From Edaphochlamys debaryana (taxonomy: Eukaryota; Chlorophyta; Chlorophyceae; Chlamydomonadales): a stretch of 64,000 nt of DNA. A model generated the notes under the pieces. That model did no database searches. It saw only the letters and a list, made by a program, of their open reading frames with translations, and had not been told where the DNA came from. Shown in pieces: positions 10,895-22,000 of the stretch; the stretch's first letter is position 1; each line of letters starts with the position of its first letter. The stretch spans positions 434,001-498,000 of the forward strand of contig JAEHOE010000091.1 of assembly GCA_016858145.1 (NCBI GenBank). Direction: 5' to 3'. The translations under genes were made by a program, and so were the position numbers.

Positions 10895-12191
10895 TGTACA
10901 ACGCGGAAAGCAGGGCCACACTAAATGAGTACCCACAATTTTTTTTTGTCGGCTCAGCCGTGTGGATTGCTGCCCTAGGATCGTTCTGCACGCCTGGTGG
11001 TGCCCAGGGCCTAGCGTGTGACGACGCTGACACTGGTCTCGCCTCAAGGAGCGGTATCCGGACGTCTCAAACACGGATCACACGACACAGGGGAAATGCG
11101 CCCGTTGAGACAGGGCGTGGATTGGGGGAATGACGCAGCGGAAGCGTATAACGTGACGGGGTCGAAGGAGTGCGGGCTGAAGCAGCCAAACGGAGCAGTG
11201 GCACGGGGGCCGCTGCCGTGAAGACCTGACCGGGCTGGGGGCGCGCGGGGCTAGCGTGCGACCGGGCAGGGAGCCGGTGCGCTCGCCTCCGCTCGCGCAC
11301 TGGTGCAGGCTGGGAGGGGGGGAACGTGTCCGAACCCACTGATGCTAGTGCTGGGAGGGGACACGAGACAAACGCAGCCGGCTGCAGGGCAGATGGGCTG
11401 AGTAAAGGCAGGGCCCAGGGGTCCGTACCCGACGTCTCCGATAACGGGTGCGGGGGCTCCGGGGCAGAGACAGAAGTGAGCTCTCAGATTACAGAGGGCT
11501 CGGCGGGATAGCACTTGGCGATAAAGCCGCAGAATAAGGAGTCAGGACAGGTTTACGCTCCAGACGATCACGGTTTGGATCCGGGGCTTGGTTCAACCGC
11601 CACCGGACACTCCTTATGTATTCCCGGGGCAGACGCATAAGGCCCCCTTGAGAGACTCACGGGCTACCGCACAACCACATCGATCACCCCAAACCACAAC
11701 TACCGTGGCCATCAAACACCTCCAACCGTCCACAACCGCACAATCTCTCCCCCCTTGCCCTTGCCGCACATCTCGCATGGTCCAGACCCGTTTGCAGTAT
11801 TGTACACAGGCCGCAGGCGCGTTCCTGACCTCTCAGTCCTCGTGACCACACCCCCACCCCCACTTGTGGTGCCCTTCCTCTCGACCTACGGTATCCAGGG
11901 CGCCACGCTCACCACAAAGGCAACCGGTGGTTCAGGGGCCCTTCCCTGCTTAGGGGTATGCGTGTCATCGTTCCAAGCCACACGCCTCATGCACGCCAGC
12001 AGGTCACGGGGGGCCCGCAGAAGCTTAGCAGCAAGCCCCTGACTTGTTAATACGAATGCTTGTCCCCTCCGTGTGCGTATGCCATCCTCCAAGGGTATGC
12101 AAGTGCTATGGTACAGCCGCAACGCGCGCGGCACATGCGGGGCACGTCGCGTGGGCACCCAATCCACATGTTCAACCACCCTCGTGCAACA
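10895..12191 (-). mobile_element. Solo LTR of the neighbouring Ty3/Gypsy family
   Basis: This 1,297-bp segment aligns end to end with the LTRs of the full-length element. It begins TGTACAACGCGGAAAGCAGG and ends CTCGTGCAACA, so it has TG...CA termini. It is flanked by a 4-bp target-site duplication GAGG (10891-10894 and 12192-12195). There is no internal region, which indicates LTR-LTR recombination after insertion. It differs from the element's LTRs at many positions, so it comes from an older insertion. ORFs inside it are not considered genes. Confidence 0.9.
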
Positions 12192-12394
12192 GAGGCGTGC
12201 GGGCGGCGGGGGACGGCACGCGCACCGCGGACATGACAAACGCCCCTGCTTGTGCAACAAGATGTTCCCGCCCCAGAGCCCCACTGCAGGAGGAGGGGTG
12301 CGCGAGGAGAGCGAGACAAAAGCTTTTTTTTGTCGAGAAGCCGACTAAAGGGCCGGGCGTCTTTTCCGGTCGTTTCTGCGCCACCTTACATATA
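12192..12394. other. Short gap between solo LTR and full-length element
   Basis: About 200 bp of unassigned sequence separates the two LTR insertions. It contains an AGCTTTTTTTT run but no gene that I can support. Confidence 0.5.
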
Positions 12395-12398
12395 ATAA

Positions 12399-13700
12399 TG
12401 TACAACGCGGAAAGCAGGGCCACACTTAATGAGTACCCACAAATTTTTTTTTTGTGGCCCAGTCGTGTGGATTGCTGCCCTAGGATCGTTCTGCACGCCC
12501 GGTGGTGCCCAGGATCTAGCGTGTGAAGACGCTGACTCTGGTCTCGCCTCAGGGAGCGGGCTCGGGATGTCTCAAGCGCGGGTCTCGTGACGCAGGGGTA
12601 TTGCGCACGTCGAAGTGGGACTTAGGTTTGGGAAGTGATGCAGCGGAAGCGTATAGCGTGACGGGGTCAAAGGGGTGTGAGCGGACGGAAGGGGGGGGGG
12701 ATGGAGCAGCGGCGCGGGGCTGCTGCGGTGAAGACCCGGCTGGGCTGAGGGCCCGCAGGGTTTAGCGTGTGATCGGGTAGGAAGCCAATGCGCTCGCCTC
12801 CGCTCGCGCACTGATGCAGGCGAGGAGCGGGGAGCGTGCCCTGTGGCGCTAGTGCGAGCGCTGAAGGGGACACGAGACAAACACAGCCGGCTGCGGGGCA
12901 GGCAGGCTGAGTGGGGGCAGGGACCAGGGGTCCGTGCCTGACGCCTCTGGGAACAGGGCGCGGGGCTCCAGGTCGGAGACAGAAGTGAGCTCTCAGATTA
13001 CAGAGGGCTCGGCAGGATAGCACTTGGCAATAAAGCCGCAGAATAGCGAGTCAGGGCAGGTTTACGCTCCAGACGATCACGATTTTGGATCCGGGGCTTA
13101 CCCCATCCGTCACCGGCCACTCCTTATGTACTCCCGGGCAATCGCATAAGGCCCCTTTGAAAGCTTCACGCACTACCGCACAACCACATCAATCAACCCA
13201 AACCACAATTGCCGTGACCACCAAACACCTCCGAGCGTCAACAACCACACACCCTCTTCCCCCTTGGCCCTCGCCACCCATCTTGCATGGTCCAGATCCA
13301 CTTGCAATATTGTACACAGGCCGCAGATGTGCTCCCGACCGCTCAGCCCTCACGACCACACACCCTTATCCCACATACGGTGCCCTTCCACTCGTCCCAG
13401 GGTATCCAGGGCGCCTCGCTCGCCACAAAGACAACTAGTGGTCCAGGGGACCCTTGCTTACTCAGTGGTACCCGTGTCATTGCTCCAGGCCACACGCCAC
13501 ACACACCACGCCGCATGTCACGGAATGCCGTAGAACTTAGAAGTGCACCCCCGACTTGTCAATGTGCGTGCCCTGCCATGAGCGCATGCCAATCGCTCGT
13601 GGGCATGCAAGTGCTATGGTACAGCCGCAAAGCGCGCGGCACACGCAGGAGCGTGTCGCGTGGACACCCAATCCTCGTGTTCAACCACCCTCGTGCAACA
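12399..13700 (-). repeat. 3' LTR of the Ty3/Gypsy element
   Basis: A 1,302-bp LTR with TG...CA ends. It matches 23738-25029 without gaps, with a single difference seen (T at 13311, G at 24640). It carries ten terminal bases (TGTACAACGC, 12399-12408) that the 5' LTR lacks at its inner edge. The ten-base word also occurs at 13703-13712, just inside the element. Confidence 0.92.
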
Positions 13701-13791
13701 GCTGTACAACGCTGGGGGTAGTTGCGGGGCTGCACGTCCCGTCAGCTAGAACCCACGCTGCGGTTGCTCGACCGCTGCATCAACCCGCCCC

Positions 13792-15426
13792 TTACTCGAC
13801 CATGACCTCCGGGCTCGCCGCGGGCGGGTCAGTCGCCAGGCGCACGCGGCGGGAGCCGATGGAGCGGACCACGCGCAGGTGCCGGCGGGGGTCCTTGACC
13901 TTGCCCTTGAACACAATCACCAGCGGAGGGGAGCTGCCGGGGCCGGGAATGGAGTCGGGGAAGCCGGAGTCGCCGAAGTCCGGGCTGCCGGGCGGCGGCG
14001 GCGGCACGAAAGGCGGGCAGTCCATCTGCGGCACCACCTGGTAGTCCATGGGGCTGGGGAAGGAGGTGGCGAAGGGAGCGGGGCTCTCCTCGAGCGGGTT
14101 GAAGGGGGCGTGAGTCATGGGGACCAGGCCGGCGGAGCAGGTGGGGGAGCCGGGCGGCTCGCACATCTTAGCGTCCGGCGAGGAGAAGGCGCCGAAGGCC
14201 TCGACCGTCTCGGGGTCGCAGGGGGCGAACACGGGGTCGGGGATCTCGTTGCCCAGGTTGGTGTCCATGGGAGCGCCGCCGTTGTCAGCCGCCGGAGAGG
14301 AGGCGCTAGGCGGGGGAGGCGGAGGCGGAGGAGGGTGCTCAGCGAACACAATGCCCGTGGGGGCGTGCATGGGCGGGATCGGCGGGATCAGGGACTGCAG
14401 GTGCACGTTGGCCTTAGCCGTGGCCCATGCGCCCCGCTCAATGGCCTTGGCGACGGCCGTCGAGGGAGGTTTGCCGGAGCTGGGCGCGCAGATGCCGAGG
14501 TCCTCGAAGGCGGAGGCGAAGGTGTCGGTCGTGTTGTACGAGCGGGCCATGTCAAACACCTTGGCGATGTGGGGCGCAATGCGCGGGTCAGTCAGGGCCA
14601 TGGACAGGCGCTGCACACCGGAGACCACGGTGGTGAAAGCCTCGTTGGGAGGCAGTATCTCGCCCTCGAAGAACAGGCCCCCGGTGCCCGGCCCAGAGCC
14701 CAGGGCGGCCATCATGTACTGAGTCAGCATGATGGGGTCTGCGTACGGGAACAGGACCCCGCCGACCAGCGCCGCGAGTACTCCCAGCAGCTCAGCCAGC
14801 GACAGATTCTCCTTGGTGACATCGCTGTGGGCCTTCTCGGCCCGCGCGAGCTGAAGCGACATCTGAGACACCAGATGGTTGAGCGCCACCACGCTCCTTC
14901 CGCTCACGTTGAGCTTCTTGAGCAGCCACTTGACCGCAGCCGTCTTATTAGCGGTAGGGGGAGCGCGACAGGCAGAACGCGAATCAGCAATCCACTTGGA
15001 GCGGCACAGTGAGCGCGACGCGCGCAAGCGCCCGATGGCGGTCGAAGCGCTAGTGGACATCCGCGCTTGACCTCGTGAGGCCGGTGGCGCAGTGACAGGC
15101 AAGTGCGACGCTTGAACCCTAGCAGTGCACTCCCTCATCCCCGCGCGTCGCTCTGGGTCTTTTCCGTCTCTCACCTGGGTACCGGTATAGATGAAGTCCT
15201 TAGTCAGGGACTTGGGGTCCTTGTCGGTCTCGGCCGCGACGCTGGGCTTGCCGTTGGGCCGGGCGCGCACCGCCGGGAGGGCCCTCACCAGGCGCACTCC
15301 CTTGTAGTTGACAAAACCACGCACACGGACCGACGTCCTAAGCGCGGTGCTCGGGCGGAGCCCATGCACACCGGCATCCCTAGCGCTACGGCCGGCGTCA
15401 GCCTTTTTGGCGGCGACAGCAAGCAT
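13792..15426 (-). CDS. Third ORF of the retrotransposon, function unknown (544 residues)
   Basis: This minus-strand ORF lies between pol and the 3' LTR, the place where env-like or accessory genes occur in some Ty3/Gypsy elements. The N-terminus is basic (MLAVAAKKADAGRSARD). A middle part reads like a folded helical domain, including a hydrophobic stretch LLGVLAALVGGVLFPYADP. The C-terminal third is rich in Pro, Ser and Gly, with a run of nine prolines. There is no signal peptide, clear transmembrane anchor, zinc knuckle or catalytic motif that I recognise. A good splice donor (CAG|GTGAGAG at 15175/15174) lies after about 84 codons, so the 5' part may be spliced and the linear translation may include an intron. 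It could be an accessory protein or a captured host exon set; an envelope is not supported. Confidence 0.55.
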   Translation of the reverse strand: MLAVAAKKADAGRSARDAGVHGLRPSTALRTSVRVRGFVNYKGVRLVRALPAVRARPNGKPSVAAETDKDPKSLTKDFIYTGTQVRDGKDPERRAGMRECTARVQASHLPVTAPPASRGQARMSTSASTAIGRLRASRSLCRSKWIADSRSACRAPPTANKTAAVKWLLKKLNVSGRSVVALNHLVSQMSLQLARAEKAHSDVTKENLSLAELLGVLAALVGGVLFPYADPIMLTQYMMAALGSGPGTGGLFFEGEILPPNEAFTTVVSGVQRLSMALTDPRIAPHIAKVFDMARSYNTTDTFASAFEDLGICAPSSGKPPSTAVAKAIERGAWATAKANVHLQSLIPPIPPMHAPTGIVFAEHPPPPPPPPPSASSPAADNGGAPMDTNLGNEIPDPVFAPCDPETVEAFGAFSSPDAKMCEPPGSPTCSAGLVPMTHAPFNPLEESPAPFATSFPSPMDYQVVPQMDCPPFVPPPPPGSPDFGDSGFPDSIPGPGSSPPLVIVFKGKVKDPRRHLRVVRSIGSRRVRLATDPPAASPEVMVE

Positions 15427-16098
15427 GATGCGGGTTAGCTAGAAACCTCAGCGCTCCAGAGGCAATAATGTTGTCGCGTGTGCAGCGTGTAACGGGTTGC
15501 CGGGTTGTGTTGGCGTTTAAGGGTGGCGTTCGGTTGCCCCCTCCTCCGGCGGTCGTTTATTTGCCACCTGTGCACCAGGCTTGGCCAACCGCCCGTACGG
15601 CACGAGCTTGTGAGCTTGCGCGTTGGAGGCTTCTCCAGCACAGACTCCATAGTCGGCACCTTACCGCGGGGCGCTATGGGGGCCGGCGTCGCCTACGCGG
15701 GGGCGCTGGCGGCGCTGGCGGGTCAGCCCTGGAGAGCGAACACCGCCACCCATGCCCGTTTGCCCCAGCCGACGCATCCTTAGTCTTCGTGGTTGTGGTC
15801 AACGCGTTCGGAGCCTGTCACTTTTCGTTGGTGCGTTGACCAGAAACTTGATGGTTAGTCACGGGGCGTTTCCAACCCGTGCGCCACACGTGTCCTGTGA
15901 CTCCCGGTCACCTGGGCGTGCGATGTTGCGACCATCGCGACCGCGCCCCTCAGCACAGCACAGTTCGCTCAAGGATTGCCTCCCGTCGTCGGATAACTCA
16001 AAGTTATGGCCACTTGTCGTGGCGGAAGAGGTCCCTGTCTCGGTCGGTGTCCGGCTTGTCCCGACCGTCACCCCGCCCTTCGCCCGCAGGCACCCTGC
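15427..16098. other. Internal retrotransposon segment between pol and the third ORF
   Basis: About 670 bp without a convincing reading frame. It could hold a leader, splice acceptor or promoter for the downstream ORF, but nothing specific is visible. Confidence 0.4.
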
Positions 16099-19000
16099 CT
16101 ACAAGCTGGACCGAGGCACGAACAGGAGGTGCGACGCGACGGGAAACATGGTCCCTTGCGCGTCCTTGACGATGGCGTGGGAGCCGTCGGGTGCCCGCCA
16201 AATCTGGAACAGGTAGGGTCCCTCACGGTCCTTGGCCATCTTACTATCCCGTCGCTTCAGCTTCCACACCAAAGCGTCTTGCGGGATGTCGGGCAGCCCT
16301 CGAAGCTCGTGCGCCTGCGCTGGCCTGACATTGTATTGTCCCCCGGTCTCCCTTTCCACAGGTCCAGGGTTCGGGCCTGCCCCTTCAGCTGGCGCACCAC
16401 CGGCGGCGGCGGGCGCTTCGCGCCTCTGATCCGCCGGACCAATCTCCGGGGCTGACGCGCGTGCTTGGGTAGGTACGGCGCCCGGGTTGGCACCTTCCCG
16501 CTGCTGGGGCTTAGCCAAGGGGGGCTGGGCCGCCTCCTTACCGCGCGGCTTCCGCTGCACAGTCGCCTGCCGGGCCGCCGCCACTACTTCCTCCCCAAGG
16601 GGGTTAACTGGACCCGCCCCTGCCGCCGATCCGTCTTCCGGCTTGCCGGGCTTCTGCCCTCGTTGCCTGGGCTTGGATTGGTGCCGCCTCTTCTGATACT
16701 CCCTTTCCGCCCTCTCCTTCGCCTCAACGTGCCTCTTCTCCGCATCCACCGCCAACCCTTCCATGCGCTCTCGCCGTGCCCTCAGGAGCTGGTAGTGCTC
16801 GGACGTCCACTCTACACGGACCTGCTCGGGCTCAACTTCCTCCGGCGAGGCCTCCGGGTCTGCCGGGGGAGCCAGCTCCACAGCCAAGGTGAGCTCGCGC
16901 CCAAACATGCACAGAGCAGGGCTCATCTTGGTGACGGCGTGGGCCGCCGTACGATAAGCATAAGCGGCGTCGTAGCACTTGGCATCCCACTCGGTCTCCT
17001 CGGTGATCAACTTGCGGAGAGAATCCAGCAAGGTCCCCACCATGCGTTCCGCCTTCCCGTTGCCACGCGGGTTGCTACCGGCCGTGACGTACTGCTTGAT
17101 GCTGCGGGAGCGCAGCTCGCGTGCGAAGGCCTTGCCCGTGAACTCTGTACCACGGTCTGACACCACCACCCTTGGCACGCCATACCGACAGACCCAGTTC
17201 TGCCAGAAGGCCGTCCAGACCTCCGCCGCCTTCTTCGTCTTCAGGGGCACTACTTCTACCCAAGAGCTGAAGCTGTCCACCATGACCAAGCAGTAACGAT
17301 GCCCGCGCGGCGTCTTTGTCACCGGGCCGAACAGGTCCAAGTGCACCGTATCCAATATCGGTACGACCGGAAGGGGGCGAAGCCGAGGATGGCGCAGCAG
17401 TTTGTTCTGGTTGCTAGCGCACTCGGGGCACTGACGTAGGCAGGCTTCCACATCCTTGCGCACGCCGGGCCACCAGAACCGGGCCTGCACGGAGCTGTAG
17501 GTTTTGTCAAAGCCCTGATGCCCCTGACTGTGCACCGTGCGCACAATAGACGCGCACTCGGCCGGCTTGGGGACCTTCCACTTTGAGATCTCCCCGGCTG
17601 GAAGCCGTCGCTGCTGGCGCCGCACCTTGTACAGCGTCCCCTCGAGCCACATATAGTTCTCTGCCCGACGCTCAATCCTCTTGGTCTCCTTGATTGCCCT
17701 CTCCAGGCCCATGTTTTCGGGGAAGCTCCAGCGCCCCGTTTGCAGGTAATGGATCAGGGCCGTGTCTTCCCAGGGCGACCTCTCCGCCCGGGGTTTCGAG
17801 GGTCCAGCCTCATCCCCCTCATCCGCCCCTTCTCCCTCCTCAATTTCCAGCTCCACAGCCACATCCTCACCCATGCCTTCCCCCTCCTCTTCCTCCCCCT
17901 CGTCCTCAGGCCTCCACGACACCACAAGGCTCTCACGGGCCGACCCGCCACTGTCCTCCTCTGCGCCGGTGCCTTCCGTCGTCAGGTCACTCGGCCCAGG
18001 CGCTGCCACCGGGGCCTGCGGCGGCGCAGGGGCCGCAGCGGCTGCGGGGGCTACTGGGGCCGGCGGTACAAACGGTGCGTGTGGGCCTGGGCACATCCAC
18101 ATGCCCGGCGGCACGTGGGCCAGGGGCGGGTTGAGGCAGAAAGTGTGGAAGGCCTGGGTACACCCGTAATAGTCACAGAGAAGCAAGGAGTCATCAGGCA
18201 TCCCTTGACCACACACGGAGCACCGGATCGCGGGGTTCCAGTCCTCAGGGGACCCTTGCCCCCGCTCCTCAGAGGTGCCCTCCTTCTCTGGGTCCACGAA
18301 CCCGGTTAGCAGGCAGCTCCGTCTGCGCTGCCGCTTGGTCTGAGGCCCCCCTTCCCCGTCCCCGGGGTCGCGTCCTCTTGCCCACAGCGGTGACTGGGGC
18401 TCGGTTCCCGGATAGACGGGGACCACTCCTGGTTCCTCACCGCCTGAGGGTGTCTGCGTCCGGTCATCATCGCCCTCCATGGGGACTGGGCCCTCCGCCT
18501 CCCGCGCCACGGGTTGAGTCTGTGGAATGTCCATCCCGTCCACCTCACCCGTACCGTGCTCGGCGGCGCGCACAGGTGCGTGGGCTGGCTGCGTGAGGGG
18601 CACCGGGGCCTCCTCCTCCTCTCTTTCCACGACGGGGCGCCGCGGTGCTCCGGGCGCTGGCACCCAGGGCACCCGGGGGAAGCGATGGGAGCGGATGCTC
18701 GAGCGACCTGTGACGACCCCAGTCTCGTGTGTCATGCCCGCCCGTCGTTCCCTCTCGTCCAACTCCAGGTTCTCCCTGCGGTGGGCCTCCCCCTCTGCCG
18801 CCTCCTCCCGCGCAAGCCGTCGTCCCAGAGCCTGGTTGGCCTGAAGCTGCTGCGGTGAGATGCGGGGCGCGGGCGGGTTGCCACCCGGCCGGTAATCCGG
18901 AGCGTAGTAAGTGTTGCAGTTACGGTTAGCTTCAGAGCGCCCATCAGTCATGTACACCTCCAGACCGGTGTGCGCTCCTCCCCATAGGTCCGCCGTACCC

Positions 19001-22000
19001 TCATCCTCGCCGTCCCCCAAGTCCTCCATCCTGATCGCAGCCACCCCACGGTAGGATACCAGGGGCGCCGTGTCACGACGGTTAGGGGCGCTCACCGACT
19101 TCGGCAAGAGGGTCGTCGGTCGCCGCCAGGGCCGCGGATTCGGCGCACATAGGCTGCGACGCACGGGTTGCGCTGAGGCAATACGGCTCGTGACGTAGAC
19201 CTCGATTTCTGGCGAGAGCTCCGCTCTCGGAGCCTCACCAGCACACATCTCCACCGTGGTGGCCTCCGCCTGCCAGTGTTCTGAGCTTGCCACTCCACTT
19301 GCCACCCCAGTCGGGCGCTCCTCATCGTCGCTGTCCTCCGCCAAGTGTGCCAGCCGGCTCAGGCCGTCCACGTTCCCATGCTTCTCGCCCGCCCGATGCT
19401 GGATGTCCATGTCGTATGACATAAGCTTAAGGGCCATGCGGGCGAGCTTGCCCTGCAGACTGGACGTCTTGGCGGTCATCAAGTACCGCACCGCCATACT
19501 ATCGGTGAGGAGGGTGAAGCGCGTTCCCCACACGTATGGGCGGAAGTGAGTCACGCCGAAGACGGCGGCATAGCACTCGCCGTCCGCTGCGGACCAGTTG
19601 AGCTGGCTTCCTGACATCTTCTTGCTTGCGTACTGCACCACCCTCTCCTTCCCATCTGGCCCCACTTGACTCAGGATCGCCGCCACGGCATGCTTGCTCC
19701 AATCCGTGGCGATGATGAACGGCCGGGAGAAGTCAGGCGCGGCCAGGACTGGCGTGCTGAGCAGGGCCTGCCGCAACGTGCTCCACGCCTCGTGCTCCTC
19801 CGGTCCCCATTGCCAAGGTTGGTCCTTGCGCGTCAGCTCGTACAGGGGTTTTGCCTTGAGGCTAAAGTTGCGGATGAACGACTTGTAGTATGCCGCCGTC
19901 GATATCCAACTGCGCACCTCCTTGACCGTCCGCGGTGCGGGCAGCCGCTCAATCGTTGCCAAGTTACGCGGGTCAGGCTCAACCGTGCCCTTCTCTCCGT
20001 CCAGCAGGTGTCCCAGAAAGATCACCCTCTTCATGCCAAGCCTGCACTTCTTCAGCGCCACGCGCAAGCCCGCCAGTCGCAGACATGCAAACACGTCCTC
20101 CAGTGCCCTCAAGTGCTCCTCCCACGTGGGGGCGAAGGTGAGCACATCGTCGGCAAAGGCCACGCAGCATGGGCGAGGGCGTGGGCGGTCTGCGCTTGCA
20201 GCCTCCCGTTCTTGGTAGTGAGAGCCGGGCATCAAAGGCGCCATCACGAGGGACATCAGCCGGCTGAACACCGCACTTGAGTTCCGAAAGCCCATGGGCA
20301 TGACCGTAGGGCGATACGCGGCGTGTGGGGTCACAATCGTCAGCTTGTCTTTCGACTCTGCATCATGCATGGGCACCTGCCAGTAGCCCGCCTTGAGGTC
20401 CAGGCTGGAGTAGATCATAGTGGACCCGCCTGACGGCGCGGCGGTGTCCAACAGGTCCTGGATATTCCCCATTGGGTAGCGCTGCGGGCGGACGACCAGG
20501 TTGCACGCTCGCGCATCGGTCACCACCCGGAATTCAGCCGGGGGCTTGGGTTTGCTCGTCTCATCCTGCCCGTCGGCCGTGATCGCCACGGGATCAGCCT
20601 TCTTAGGGATGACCATGACAGGGGAACCCCAGGCACTCGTGCTGGGCTCGATCAGTCCGTCCTTCAGTAGTTTGGCCATCTCCGCATCAACCGCCGCCAT
20701 CTCAACACGTGACATTCGGTACGGCGGGGTGTAAACCGGAGGGCTGTCCCCCGTATCCACCTTGCAGGTTACCCACGTCGTGCGCCCCAGCTCGCTGTTC
20801 GTCAAGGCGAACATGTCATGGTTGCGCATCAGGAGCTGATACATCCCCTCCCTTTGTGCCGAGGTGAGATCCGGGTTGATCCTCTCCCGCAGCGTGTTAC
20901 TCAGCTCCTCCCTTGGGGGCGCTTCCTTGTTGCGTGCCCACGCACGGGTAGCGAGGGCCCGGGCTGCTGCCAGGTGCTCCTCCGCCGAGGTGAAGGTCGG
21001 CGGGCTAGGCAGGCTTTCTGTCTGCCCCGACCCTTTCGTTCCCAACTGGGCCACGGCCCCTTCACCCTCCCCCGCAGGCGCCGTCCGCCCGCTTGGGCTG
21101 GCGGCCGAGCGAGCCGGGCCGGCAGCCGAGGGTGAGAGATACACCTCAACGTTGGGTCGGCGCGTTGACTGGGCTTGCCGCTCCCAGTCATCCTGATCCG
21201 GCCCATCCTCATTATCCTCCCACGACCCCCATGAGCCTGGGCTCCCTCCGGCCCCAGCATCATCATCCCCATCGTCATCCTCGCTCTCCGAGTTGCTGCC
21301 CTCCTCACTCCCCTCTTCTTCCTCGCCCTCCTCAGCCTCGTCCTCATCTTCGTCAGAGTCCTCCACGAGTGGCGGGAGGTCACCGTCATCCATGGGTTCT
21401 CCGGCCCCCGGTGCGCTGGTGCTTGCGGACTGCGTACGAGCACCCGCCGCCGCGGCAGGGGGCGGGTCGAAGTCCGCCACCAAGGCCCCCTCCGGTGAGT
21501 CCTCCTTGGGAATGGTCTCCACCATCATGGCCTCGGGAGACCTCAGGAAGGTGATGGGGATAAAGCTACGTTGCCCATCGTCGTTTGTGTAGTACAGGCG
21601 TGAAGTGTCATAGCAAATGGTTGCCCGCGCCTGACTCAGCCAATCGCAGCCGAGCAGCATGTAGTACGACCTCGCCTGGCTCACAAATGGGTCAATCGTG
21701 ATCACCATGTCCCCTGTCGATGTGAAAAGCTCCCTAATCCGCCCTGACGGTTTCGCACTGCTCCCGTCCGCCGACAGGAACGTGGCACTGGTTGGCTCAA
21801 TGCTGGGCAGCAGGCGTAGCTTCCGTACGGTCTGGTACGGCGCCAGGCTGTTGGACGCCCCACTATCGATGATGCTGGGGGTCTTGACCATGACGCCCTC
21901 CGCATCAGCCAGGAGGATCTCTGCCCGGCACACCTGGAACCGAGGTGGCTCCAAGGCGGTGGTCTTCATCACCACCCCAGGGTCGGCGTGCATAATCATC

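Noticed and set aside
12523..13721. Small ORFs inside the LTRs (also at 23852-25104)
   Set aside because: They recur only because the LTR is repeated, have no domain, and are broken in the diverged solo LTR.
13879..15012. Plus-strand ORF of 377 codons
   Set aside because: It is antisense to the third retrotransposon ORF and rich in Gly/Arg/Glu, a typical shadow frame.
13792..15426. Retroviral-type envelope gene
   Set aside because: The position fits, but no signal peptide, cleavage site or C-terminal membrane anchor is visible; only the position supports it.
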